The notes beneath the pieces were generated by a model. That model had not been told where the DNA came from, did not search any database, and was given only the letters and a program-made list of their open reading frames with translations. A DNA stretch of 50,145 nt from CAZVCG01 sp964626265 (GTDB lineage: Bacteria; Pseudomonadota; Alphaproteobacteria; UBA9219): contig CAZVCG010000014.1 of NCBI GenBank assembly GCA_964626265.1, forward strand, positions 1 through 50,145. The letters run 5' to 3'. Shown one piece after another: positions 9,301-16,340 of the stretch. Numbering within the stretch: position 1 is the stretch's first letter; each line of letters starts with the position of its first letter. The position numbers and the translations under genes were made by a program.

Positions 9301-9347
9301 GATTGTTTCGGTTTTTCGCTTTCGTTTTTATCGCGCGAAAACAGCAT
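6306..9347 (-). CDS. DotA/TraY family type IVB secretion/conjugation membrane protein
   Basis: The 1013-residue product resembles DotA of the Dot/Icm system and TraY of IncI plasmids, large polytopic inner-membrane proteins of type IVB secretion. Early membrane segments (about residues 93-120) are followed by a long periplasmic region, and the family-typical stretch HMVAETAHTGKVMG, then NQIWAPIRLVFAIGLLIP and GLNTGQYIMVQMAEWGSGLA, lies around residues 205-265. A further hydrophobic cluster (FIMMMASIAVLFASVFFTVG and after) lies in the C-terminal half, ahead of a Gly/Ser/Gln-rich tail. The ATG has AAGGGGA upstream. No other dot/icm/tra gene is in the window, though a PilN-S-like operon lies 1.5 kb upstream. 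Roughly the first 130 codons are GC-rich while the rest is clearly AT-richer, hinting at a mosaic origin. Confidence 0.8.
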   Translation of the reverse strand: MLFSRDKNESEKPKQSMAGFLLKPDIGGSIRPIGESVSMFVRLIAMIFASSGLFPKNHPALTGALPMNDPSARLTLMQVVSTGWNSFSFTKEDLPKALMFFAFVGTMGIGVVILFMFLMSLMSGTAHAQSMFVPTDTTNDLAHNWIGYLFRSQPMQNLLINSAGYSQATQDQAIQTAMRGALAFYSTAILVVAGLVLLYHLTHMVAETAHTGKVMGNANQIWAPIRLVFAIGLLIPIGDAGLNTGQYIMVQMAEWGSGLASNTWQRFSTVIAQRNATVIPPPAPQVASVVQSLALSHACMYAYNYYLGQGNGGVSLVFGPGADETVRQHEFNGDSYRIVEFGNNLDGQRSICGRYEFSLLTTGGSRAFPSINGNAADYDRYDMQKVQQIYNAIINAFNATETAVASMAQQQTQHIIASIDGSGTVNIPQNSSFRSLVQQFSTQLQTNIASIFNNQSNSTTSTNLANEWSALGWVAAGAWFNTISRTQGNVINATRDALPNVSPPTLLSAGVFSGSGGGTNDTVLRTGDVLREFSSWMAQGYPNTPVTQEDIRRWGTDAQVGAPNFVGKSGILDSLMSIVDSVGRDIGFWKFRIGATANPLAELADSGHKSLFMAFDTLDKVISWGGALDAATKAVASGSATSVEAFLKSDKAKAWAIPSGILGLLANGTNMFIMMMASIAVLFASVFFTVGVTLGFIIPLLPFTLFFFNTLAWAVSLFEAVVSMPLWALAHLTTKGEGIHGDMGKQGYFFIFSIFLRPVLMVLGLVAGLLIFYVAIAILNMTYSIAAQGSGSWGVDKSSFNTLSKVILEVIYAIFAYICANTSFKTINFFPEHAMRWMSSQGVATERMGDKGIMNQATQAFTAYGFKESIGSMVSRSPAVAFGFRSLVGGPSGGGGAAGGTPNPTLGGNPSTGFGSTSVSGLSANAAQQPMVATQQPMAQIDTSAPAAIQGGSATTGPAQVASAENESRSTQLTQGSDQSSTTQGRAMTPERKVAQLTAQDQDQPSSQNKKEA

Positions 9348-9490
9348 AAAATATCCCCTTTATATCTGCCTTTTATCTTTGTCTTTTTCCCCATCTCAAG
9401 GGCTTACATTTTGCGCATGAAATGGTTGATAAAATGCTTAACTGTCTGCTTTATTTTCTATTCAATCGCCCAATAATTTCAATTCGTCTT

Positions 9491-9571
9491 ACCCCCTCAC
9501 CTGCAAAATCTATGAACTTACTCCGTAAGCTCAAGATTTTGCTTCCTCTCCCTCCGGGGGAGAGGGATGCG
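9491..9571. repeat. CCCTCC-type intergenic repeat (family 3)
   Basis: This stretch carries CCCCCTCACCTGC, then CTTCCTCTCCCTCCGGGGGAGAG, a pyrimidine-rich arm and its complement like those near 31.2, 31.4, 34.7 and 34.8 kb. It lies in the 500-bp gene-free interval 9348-9850 between the DotA-like gene and ilvE. Apart from repeats and palindromes I see no gene in that interval. Confidence 0.5.
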
Positions 9572-9658
9572 TGAATGGCGGCCTATCGCCTTGGTTAATC
9601 AAGCACTTCTCCACACTCTAAGTCAATTCTTACAGTAAGTGGTTAATGGGGGGTTAAT

Positions 9659-9702
9659 TTAGGCTTTGCTTAGTGAGCGAAGCGAACTTAGCCAAAGCCT
9701 AA
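9659..9702. repeat. intergenic palindrome
   Basis: TTAGGCTTTG at 9659 pairs with CAAAGCCTAA ending at 9702, and the pairing continues imperfectly through CTTAGT and ACTTAGC around a GC-rich loop. It could form a long hairpin in the ilvE-to-DotA interval. There is no T-run, so it is not an obvious terminator. Confidence 0.5.
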
Positions 9703-9730
9703 TCCTCGGGGCGCGCCAAAGGCGCGAACC

Positions 9731-9821
9731 CGGGGATCCATCGGCCCGCGTCTGCGGGCCGTTTGAGTCATATGACGCGTAGACACGCGTCGCTGGATTC
9801 CCGCTTCCGCGGGAATGACAC
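9731..9821. repeat. dispersed GGATTCCCGC...GCGGGAATGAC repeat (family 2), copy 1
   Basis: CGGGGATCC opens the element and GGATTCCCGCTTCCGCGGGA then ATGACAC close it, with an internal hairpin GGCCCGC/GCGGGCC. Four more relatives occur in the phage region (41.4, 46.4, 47.9 and 48.6 kb), so this element spreads across the genome and is not phage-specific. Confidence 0.75.
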
Positions 9822-9850
9822 CGGCAAACATGGTTAACGGCGGGTAAATC

Positions 9851-10723
9851 TTACCCCTTCGTTAAGGCCATATAGGCTTCATAGAGGGTTTGGGTGATGG
9901 GGCCGGGGGTGTAAGTCCAGTCGGCGATCTGGCCCACGGGGGTCACCTCGGCTGCCGTGCCGGTCAAGAATACCTCGTCTGCCTCTTTGACCTCTGGAAG
10001 GGTCAGAATGCGCTCGGCGACGGGGATGCCCTTCTCCTTCGCGATCTGGATCACCGTTTGTCGCGTGATGCCGTTCAGGATGCATTCGGGCGTAGGCGTG
10101 ATCAGCTCGCCGTTTTTCACGATGAAAAAGTTCGAGCTGGAAGCCTCGGCCACGTTGCCGCGATAATCGAGCATCAAAACGTCCGCCGCGCCTTGCCTGT
10201 CGGCATCGTTCTTGCCGCACGTGGCGATCATATAAAGCCCCGCAGCCTTGGCCGACGACGGCGCGGTGTTCGGCGCGGGCCGCGCCCACTTCGCCATGAT
10301 GAGCCTTGCCCCCTTGGCGCGCGCTTCCGCCGAATAATACGACGGCCACTCCCACGTCGCGATGGCCACATGGATTTTGCACGACAGCGCCGAGACATAA
10401 AGCGTTTCCGTCCCGCGCCATGCTATGGGCCGGACATAGGCGTCTTTCAGGTTGTTGGCCTTGAGCGTCGCCATCTTGGCGGCGTCAAGTTCATCGGCGG
10501 TGTAAGGGATTTCATAATCGAGGATCTGCGCCGAGCGGATGAGGCGTTCGGAATGCTCGCGCATCTTGAAGATTTTGCCGCCATATGCGCGCTCACCTTC
10601 GAACACCGCACTCCCGTAATGCAGTGCGTGGGTCAGCACATGGAGTTTCGCGTCGCGCCACGGCACTAACGCGCCGTCGAGCCAGATAAAACCGTCACGA
10701 TCGTCGAATGGAACAAGAGCCAT
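9851..10723 (-). CDS. ilvE: branched-chain amino acid aminotransferase
   Basis: A class IV, PLP-dependent transaminase that interconverts leucine, isoleucine and valine with their 2-oxo acids, the last step of branched-chain amino acid synthesis. The 290-residue product begins MALVPFDDRDGFIWLDG and shows the family hallmarks HALHYGSAVFEGERAYGG, the PLP-lysine region (SSAKAAGLYM) and the cofactor-binding VAEASSSNFFIVKNG, then LNGITRQTVIQIA. A frame runs on to 10792, but the ATG at 10723 is preceded by GAGGAGG at good spacing and matches the normal N-terminus. It is monocistronic, separated from the pilin-like gene by a strong hairpin terminator. It appears to be an ordinary housekeeping gene lying between two secretion-related gene groups. 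Confidence 0.95.
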   Translation of the reverse strand: MALVPFDDRDGFIWLDGALVPWRDAKLHVLTHALHYGSAVFEGERAYGGKIFKMREHSERLIRSAQILDYEIPYTADELDAAKMATLKANNLKDAYVRPIAWRGTETLYVSALSCKIHVAIATWEWPSYYSAEARAKGARLIMAKWARPAPNTAPSSAKAAGLYMIATCGKNDADRQGAADVLMLDYRGNVAEASSSNFFIVKNGELITPTPECILNGITRQTVIQIAKEKGIPVAERILTLPEVKEADEVFLTGTAAEVTPVGQIADWTYTPGPITQTLYEAYMALTKG

Positions 10724-10771
10724 GATACGCCTCCTCTGTCTTCCGGGGAAAAGCCTAGCCGATTTAGAGAA

Positions 10772-10808
10772 AACAAAAAAGGCTCCCGGCACATCTGCGG
10801 CGGGAGCC
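10772..10808 (-). terminator. rho-independent terminator after the pilus-like operon
   Basis: GGCTCCCG (10781-10788) pairs with CGGGAGCC (10801-10808). On the minus strand the stem is followed by a run of six T residues (10780-10775) and then GTTT. It lies 20 bp after the pilin-like gene's stop codon and should end the seven-gene operon before ilvE. Confidence 0.8.
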
Positions 10809-10827
10809 TTCGAATTAACCGTCAGCG

Positions 10828-11523
10828 TTACTGGACGCCGAGGACTTGATAGAAGTAATACCCCACAGGCACCGTCGTCGCGTCTTCGTTATAGACGCAG
10901 CCAACAAGCTTTTGCGCCAAGGCCGCCGGCCAAGCGTTCGCGCCGGTGACATCAAGGGGCGCAACCGAAGTTCCCGCCGGAGTCAGCGCTACGTTTGCAT
11001 TGGCCGCATCGGCCGTAGCGCCAGCTGTCCCTGTGATCGCTATGCCGTTAGCTTTGTTGTTAACTTCGTCGCACACGCCCGCCGTTATCGGCAGCAACGC
11101 AACTACTGATCCTGCCGCCGTGCCTATGCCCGGCAACACGATAAACCAATAACGCCAAACATCGGTCGTCGGCGAAGCTGCCATGCTCGTCGATGGAGGA
11201 GAGATGCCGCCGCCAATCGGCGCAAAGAGATCGGTGGTCGCTGTGCGATCATTAGGATCGATGTTCACGCCTGACACTGTCGTCGTGCCATCGCCCAGAA
11301 TGCGCTCAAAACCCATGCGTAGGTTTTGCCCTATTTCTATAAGAGTCGCGGCGCGAGTCCTGTTGCCCTCATTGGTAGTGCTTGACGTGAAAGAACCGCT
11401 TCCCGCAGCAATGGCCGCAGCTAAAATGCCCAATACGGCAATAATAAACAGGATAGGCCCGATAGCGATACCGGCATCGTTCGGGAACCGATCTCGCCGT
11501 CCGCTTGGGGTTAATAAATCCAT
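10828..11523 (-). CDS. pilin-like protein of the type IV pilus-like operon
   Basis: A 231-residue protein, last gene of the operon. A short polar leader, MDLLTPSGRRDRFPNDAG, precedes the hydrophobic helix IAIGPILFIIAVLGILAAAI, the architecture of a type IV prepilin, and the distal part has two cysteines (GVCDEV and VGCVY) that could form the usual C-terminal disulfide. The canonical GFTLIE processing site is absent; ND-AG is the nearest counterpart. The start at 11523 is chosen because AGGAG lies directly before an earlier ATG at 11529 and is correctly spaced only for this one. A 240-bp gap separates it from the gene upstream, so it may have its own promoter. The role as PilS-like major subunit is inferred from position and shape. 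Confidence 0.6.
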   Translation of the reverse strand: MDLLTPSGRRDRFPNDAGIAIGPILFIIAVLGILAAAIAAGSGSFTSSTTNEGNRTRAATLIEIGQNLRMGFERILGDGTTTVSGVNIDPNDRTATTDLFAPIGGGISPPSTSMAASPTTDVWRYWFIVLPGIGTAAGSVVALLPITAGVCDEVNNKANGIAITGTAGATADAANANVALTPAGTSVAPLDVTGANAWPAALAQKLVGCVYNEDATTVPVGYYFYQVLGVQ

Positions 11524-11764
11524 TTCCATCTCCTGTAGATCTTTATCTCCAGAACTTCGTTTCCTGACGTGACGGCTTCGGGTATATGGCCCTAACTCAT
11601 TGCAGCAGAAGACTCGGAGTCATTCTACGAACCGATAGTTAATCAAAACTTACCCAAGACATGAACACAGGCTACGCTCCGTGCTTAACGGATTGATTCT
11701 TAAAGGATGAAGCCGCATCCCTTCCCAAAAGTCAATAACAGAACTCATAACTTTAATCATGCCG

Positions 11765-12280
11765 TCAATTTCCCGCGGCCGGTGTAGCAAATGTGACCTT
11801 TTCCGCCCCCAAAACCGCGCGCATCGGGGTGTTCTTTTCGCACCGGGAACCAACGCAGAATTCCTTGATTGTCCACCTGTACTGGGGGGTAACTGTATCG
11901 ATATAGCTCAAAACGGTAAGCCAAAGCCTGAAACTGTTCACATCGTTTGCCGTAACAGTCAACGTGCGTTCGCGCGATGTGGAAAAGCTGATTTCAGGGA
12001 ATCGTTTCTGAAGCCTGTCCACAATGGGTTGTAATTCGGCTGATTCCAAGGCCGTGCTTGTAACTTTCGGCAATCCCGGCTCGGTCGCCGCCGCCACCAA
12101 CGCCTCCTGTTTGGCTTTCGTCGATAAGGTTACGGTATACAAAGCAAACGCCATCACCGAAATCGCGCCCACCCAGCAGGATATTACGACCACCATCGTA
12201 GCCCGATCAAAGGCTTGCAATGCGCGTTCCATTACCTTGGCTCCAAACGCCTTACCTATATCGCGCATATCCGCTTTCAT
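11765..12280 (-). CDS. single-pass membrane protein, pilus assembly accessory-like
   Basis: A 171-residue protein with a cytoplasmic N-terminus, one membrane helix at about residues 28-50 (ATMVVVISCWVGAISVMAFA) and a periplasmic domain with two cysteines (EFCVGSRCEKN). This is the layout of small inner-membrane alignment proteins (PilO/PilM/GspM type). It starts with ATGA overlapping the stop of the gene before it and has a strong GGAGG site. I recognise no exact family; assignment to the apparatus rests on its place in the tightly overlapping operon. Confidence 0.6.
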   Translation of the reverse strand: MKADMRDIGKAFGAKVMERALQAFDRATMVVVISCWVGAISVMAFALYTVTLSTKAKQEALVAAATEPGLPKVTSTALESAELQPIVDRLQKRFPEISFSTSRERTLTVTANDVNSFRLWLTVLSYIDTVTPQYRWTIKEFCVGSRCEKNTPMRAVLGAEKVTFATPAAGN

Positions 12281-13362
12281 TGTTTACCTCCCGCAGGAGC
12301 GCCGACTCCTATTGTGAGCGCCTCGCGCGAATTGCCAATGACGGTGCCTTGGGCGTTCGTTTCGAGAGTCTGCCCTCCGATTTCGGTGATGCGATTGGAC
12401 GTTATGTTAGGCGGCACGATCGCCCTCCATACAATCTTTCCGCTTTTGATCTGAAAGATTTCGAGAAATCCGTTAACGGACAGCAATCCGTCGTTCAAAT
12501 CGGAAAACTTGGCCAACTGCTCGCGCATGGGGCTGGCGCGCAGGTTCTGCACGGATTGCATGAGACGCACCGTCTTTTCTTCCGTTCGCTGCCGCGTTTC
12601 CTTCATGTCCGTATGGGCGGAGATCATGGCCATAGTCGCGAAGAACCAGATGACGAAGGCCAATCCTGCGAACGAAATTCCGCTTACCACGGCCAGCGCC
12701 GCCAATATCCGGCGCGCGCGATCTTCAAAGAGCGACATGGATTGCCAAGGCACAGGGGTGAGCTTGTTTATCAAATCCGGCACGAGTTCAATGACAGGCG
12801 CATCGCCCAAAGCCCGTGAAGCTCGTTCGGCTTTCGCTCTTACGACAGAGGATGTACCCCTATGAATCTGCAGCCCGTCCGAAGTTATGGTCATCATCGT
12901 CGCCGCTTCGTCGCTGTAATAAGTGTAGCAAACGGGCGGCGTTCGCGAATCCTTCATGCCGGGCAATAACGACGCAAAGGGGCACCAGGTGTTCGGATGC
13001 GACGCCATCTCAAGCGATCTTACGGCAAGATACCAAATCTTGTCTCCTTTTGCCTGATAAACGACGTGCACGCGTTCGCTGTCGGAAGCCTCCGCGGCGG
13101 CGTTCCAGACGATCTCCTCCTCTTCGCCTTCGATCCGAGGGCAACAGCCCCCGATGATCTCGGTAGGGAAATAATAATCGCGCGTATCGCCAAGATTGCC
13201 TAACAGCACGTTGCTGAAGTCGCTTTCGCGGCGAGGCGTTTCCGTCTGCGCCACGTGAGCAACCTGCGGGGGAGAAACAATATCGCGTTGAACGTCAGCG
13301 GGAACATGCGTTGCAGCGCTTTCTGGAATGCTTTTGGCATCTTGATGGAACGGTTCCGTCAT
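12277..13362 (-). CDS. bitopic inner-membrane protein, PilO/GspL-like position
   Basis: About 361 residues: a cytoplasmic N-terminal region of some 220 residues, one membrane helix (LAALAVVSGISFAGLAFVIW), a predicted coiled coil (HTDMKETRQRTEEKTVRLMQ) and a small periplasmic domain. The plan resembles PilO of the IncI thin pilus or GspL-type assembly-platform proteins, which link the ATPase and GspF-like protein to the periplasm. Two ATGs six bases apart could start it; the second (13362) is better spaced from GAGG. It overlaps its neighbours by a few bases on both sides. Family membership is inferred from architecture and operon position. Confidence 0.6.
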   Translation of the reverse strand: MTEPFHQDAKSIPESAATHVPADVQRDIVSPPQVAHVAQTETPRRESDFSNVLLGNLGDTRDYYFPTEIIGGCCPRIEGEEEEIVWNAAAEASDSERVHVVYQAKGDKIWYLAVRSLEMASHPNTWCPFASLLPGMKDSRTPPVCYTYYSDEAATMMTITSDGLQIHRGTSSVVRAKAERASRALGDAPVIELVPDLINKLTPVPWQSMSLFEDRARRILAALAVVSGISFAGLAFVIWFFATMAMISAHTDMKETRQRTEEKTVRLMQSVQNLRASPMREQLAKFSDLNDGLLSVNGFLEIFQIKSGKIVWRAIVPPNITSNRITEIGGQTLETNAQGTVIGNSREALTIGVGAPAGGKQ

Positions 13363-13364
13363 GA

Positions 13365-14585
13365 TCATCCTCGCAATTCGCTCAAGCTGTTCAGGAAGCT
13401 CTGGTTCTGCAACATGAGCAGATAGATCGTCGTAAGTACCGTGACGCCTGCCAACAGCATGAGCGAGAAAATGCCGAGCTTAAACAATTTACGCTGGTCC
13501 GCTTTCGCCATAAGCGCGCGTTCTGCCGCAATGGATTCATAAACCTCAGACAACTGCTCGACGGACTGAACCGTTACGATCTGATCGCGTTCGGCCTTGC
13601 TCAAAGGCCATCGCGCCAGCGCGCGCGCGGGCTCGATGCCCGCCATGACCCGCCCTTGCGCCTCTGTCCAATATCTTCGCGCCGCAGGCTCGACCGTTCC
13701 TTGCATGATAATTTTTATGGCATCGGTCAATGGAACCTTGCCGTGCAAGAGCCTTGCCATCAGCTTACAGGTGTCCTGCAAACTTACGTTACGCAGATAA
13801 CTGGAGAAAAGGGGAAGCTTCATCATAAGCCTGCCCGTGAAATGATTGGGTTTATGGCGATTAAGCCAGTAGGATACGCCCAAAAACGTTACGCCAATGA
13901 TGATTGCCGACGTGATAACGATTAGGGATCCGTTGATCCAGGACACCATTTCAATGCCTCTTTCAAAACGCTCCGTCGCCAAAGGGTCAGTGCTTTTTGT
14001 CCCCTGATTTTTCAAATAGGGAATAAATCCGAATTGCGTACCCCAGAGCGAGCCGATGATGCTGATGATATCGAACGAGAGCCAGCTAATCGCCGCCATG
14101 ACTGCCTTGTATTGAGATCCTTTTGTTTCCACGTGTTCGATAGCGTGTTGAATGACGCCTTTCAAATCGCCTGCGCGCTCGCCGGCCGTGATAATCGCCA
14201 TCGTCGCCGCGTCCATTAACTTTAATTCGCGCAAGGCTTCGGAGAACGAGCCGCCTCCTTTTAAGACGGTGCGCGTAGGCAAAAACGCAAGGCGGCGCCG
14301 CGGGTCGGTCTCGCCCTCGATGATATTGAGCAAGGCTGTGCCTGCGGAAGCCGTAGCGGTCTGGAAACGCAAAGCTCTGAGCAGCTGAATCTGCCATTCG
14401 CGCGACCGGACATCCATCCACTCGAAAAGCGGAGGCTTTTGCTCCTTGATGGAAATCGGCCATAGGCCTTTGCTTCGCAGCAACCTGCGAACCGACGGAA
14501 TGTCTGGCAAATAGAAGTCGTCCTCCTGGATGACGTTGTTGCCTCCCATCGTCGTTTGAACAAATCGCGCGTGGTAGAGTTTCAT
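13365..14585 (-). CDS. GspF/PilR-type inner-membrane platform protein
   Basis: A 406-residue polytopic protein of the T2SSF family, the membrane core of type II secretion and type IV pilus machines, which couples ATPase rotation to pilin extraction. Two related helical repeats are visible: the first contains LLNIIEGETDPRRRLAFLPT and the pattern AMAIITAGERAGDL, the second LMARLLHGKVPLTDAIKIIM and SKAERDQIVTVQSVEQLSEV. A membrane hairpin follows the first repeat (LIVITSAIIIGVTFLGVSYW) and a final helix ends the protein (LGIFSLMLLAGVTVLTTIYL). The ATG has AGGA upstream. It follows the ATPase gene by six bases, the conserved pairing for these machines. Confidence 0.88.
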   Translation of the reverse strand: MKLYHARFVQTTMGGNNVIQEDDFYLPDIPSVRRLLRSKGLWPISIKEQKPPLFEWMDVRSREWQIQLLRALRFQTATASAGTALLNIIEGETDPRRRLAFLPTRTVLKGGGSFSEALRELKLMDAATMAIITAGERAGDLKGVIQHAIEHVETKGSQYKAVMAAISWLSFDIISIIGSLWGTQFGFIPYLKNQGTKSTDPLATERFERGIEMVSWINGSLIVITSAIIIGVTFLGVSYWLNRHKPNHFTGRLMMKLPLFSSYLRNVSLQDTCKLMARLLHGKVPLTDAIKIIMQGTVEPAARRYWTEAQGRVMAGIEPARALARWPLSKAERDQIVTVQSVEQLSEVYESIAAERALMAKADQRKLFKLGIFSLMLLAGVTVLTTIYLLMLQNQSFLNSLSELRG

Positions 14586-14591
14586 GGCTTC

Positions 14592-16340
14592 CTACCTTGC
14601 GCGATTCTGTCGCGCCGCCGCTTCTTCGATCATCAGCGCGGCGCCCATATTGGCGTCGATAGCGTTGCGCTTGATAAGGTCGTGAATGGAATCGCGGCGC
14701 GAAATGTAGATGGTGCCCGGTACCTCGGCGACCGACGACGTCACGTTAGACACCATCATTTCCGTAATGGCGCGGCGGCTGGCCTGGTCTTCCGGAGGAA
14801 ACATGGCCTCAAGGACGAGCGTCCGGCCCAAAAAGCCCGTGTGTCCGCATAAATCGCACCCTTTTCTATTGGCAAGAGCGACCATATCCCCCGGTTCGAG
14901 GCCTATGTCGGCGCATCGGCCCTCATCGCTGAAGACATCGATAGCCTTTTCGGTCTTATGGCAGGCTGGACAAACCGTCTTGACGAGACGCTGGGATAAA
15001 CTCGCCACGAGCGCGTGACCGAGAATATAGAGGCCGCTTGTGCGGTAGGCGGAGCTTAAAAAACCGTCGATACGGTCAAGCGTATGCAAGGCGTCGACGG
15101 CGTGAACCGTCGTTATCACCAAGTGTCCGGATTCGGTTGCGCGCAGAGCGGCCTCGACCGTGTCGCCGTCACGCATTTCGCCGATGATAATCACGTCGGG
15201 ATCGTGACGCATGAGGGCGCGAATGATATCGGCAATCGAGTTAGCGGAGTTATCGGTAACGGATGTCTGATCGACAAGCGGCATGTCGTATTCGACGGGA
15301 GCCTCGACCGAATACACCGCGCGCGACGAACGGTCTATTTCCTGAATGATGCCGTAGAGCGTCGTCGATTTACCCGAACCCGTCGGGCCGCTGACGACAA
15401 TGAGGCCGCCGTCTTTCGTATAGCCATGAACGGATTTGCGTAAACGCTCAGCGACTATAGGAGCGTGCATGAAAAGTTCGTCGAAGCTTCTTAGGTTTTC
15501 TCTATCGAGAAGACGAAGCGTCAGTTTTTCGCCCGACGGGGCCACCGGCAGAGCAGCGACACGAACGTCGATCATGCGTCCTTGCCATTCATAGGCCAAA
15601 CGACCGTCTTGAGGATGTTGGCGATCCGCCGCGTCCATGCGGGAGTCCGTTTTGATGCGCGTAACGATGGGCGCCATGACGCGATGGGGTATCAGGTGCT
15701 TGTATACGAGATCGCCGTCAACCCTATATCTGATCCAGCATCGCGCGTCGTCTTCCTGCAACGAAAGATGAATATCCGACGTACGGCTTTGCAGGGCTTC
15801 GGCCAGAATGTCGTGCACCGCCTGTTCGACGAGGCTTGCGTTATCGGCGTCGCGCGCGAGCGAGGCGAAGACGCGCAACAACCGCTCGCCGGCGACTTCG
15901 CTTTGTTCGCGCATCAAGCGCGCCAGCTCTGCGCGATCCCATGGTTCAACTTCAATTTTTTGTATCTCGTGATTGGCGCGCTCAAGAGCGTTCGTAATGC
16001 GCAGCAAATCGGCGTCATCGACGCGATCGCCGATAGCGATCTTCAATACGCCATCGCGCAACTCCAGCAAACATAGACCCATAGCCGTCTGATGCGCCAC
16101 GGGCACATAAAGACGCAGCGCCTGCATCGTAAGGTCTTCTTGCGACGACCCGCGCATTTTTACGCGCGACACCACGTCGTTCATAAAACCGTTTCGCCGC
16201 AAAATCTCTTCGATCGTCAGGTAACGGCCCGACGACCGGCGCATGGATTGCTCGGCCAAAGCAAGATCGTAATGGCGCGGAGGAATTTTCCCCGCTTCTG
16301 TTGACATAGACGGATCGTCGTGACGCGCCATCTCGTTCAT
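14592..16340 (-). CDS. GspE/PilQ-type secretion ATPase
   Basis: A 582-residue hexameric traffic ATPase of the GspE/PilB superfamily, closest in size and context to PilQ of the IncI thin pilus; it would power pilin polymerisation from the cytoplasm. Motifs in order: Walker A GPTGSGKSTTLYG (about 320-332), the Asp box, Walker B VIIIGEMRDGDTVEAALRAT, the His box TVHAVDALHTLDRI, and a C-terminal four-cysteine zinc motif (CPAC, then CDLC about 40 residues later). Its ATG overlaps the stop of the upstream gene as ATGA. No retraction ATPase (PilT) is in the operon. Confidence 0.92.
   Translation of the reverse strand: MNEMARHDDPSMSTEAGKIPPRHYDLALAEQSMRRSSGRYLTIEEILRRNGFMNDVVSRVKMRGSSQEDLTMQALRLYVPVAHQTAMGLCLLELRDGVLKIAIGDRVDDADLLRITNALERANHEIQKIEVEPWDRAELARLMREQSEVAGERLLRVFASLARDADNASLVEQAVHDILAEALQSRTSDIHLSLQEDDARCWIRYRVDGDLVYKHLIPHRVMAPIVTRIKTDSRMDAADRQHPQDGRLAYEWQGRMIDVRVAALPVAPSGEKLTLRLLDRENLRSFDELFMHAPIVAERLRKSVHGYTKDGGLIVVSGPTGSGKSTTLYGIIQEIDRSSRAVYSVEAPVEYDMPLVDQTSVTDNSANSIADIIRALMRHDPDVIIIGEMRDGDTVEAALRATESGHLVITTVHAVDALHTLDRIDGFLSSAYRTSGLYILGHALVASLSQRLVKTVCPACHKTEKAIDVFSDEGRCADIGLEPGDMVALANRKGCDLCGHTGFLGRTLVLEAMFPPEDQASRRAITEMMVSNVTSSVAEVPGTIYISRRDSIHDLIKRNAIDANMGAALMIEEAAARQNRAR

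Noticed and set aside
11650..11764. Short minus-strand frame between the accessory gene and the pilin-like gene
   Set aside because: A frame of about 36 codons in the 240-bp gap has no ribosome site or recognisable feature; the gap is more likely a leader or promoter region.
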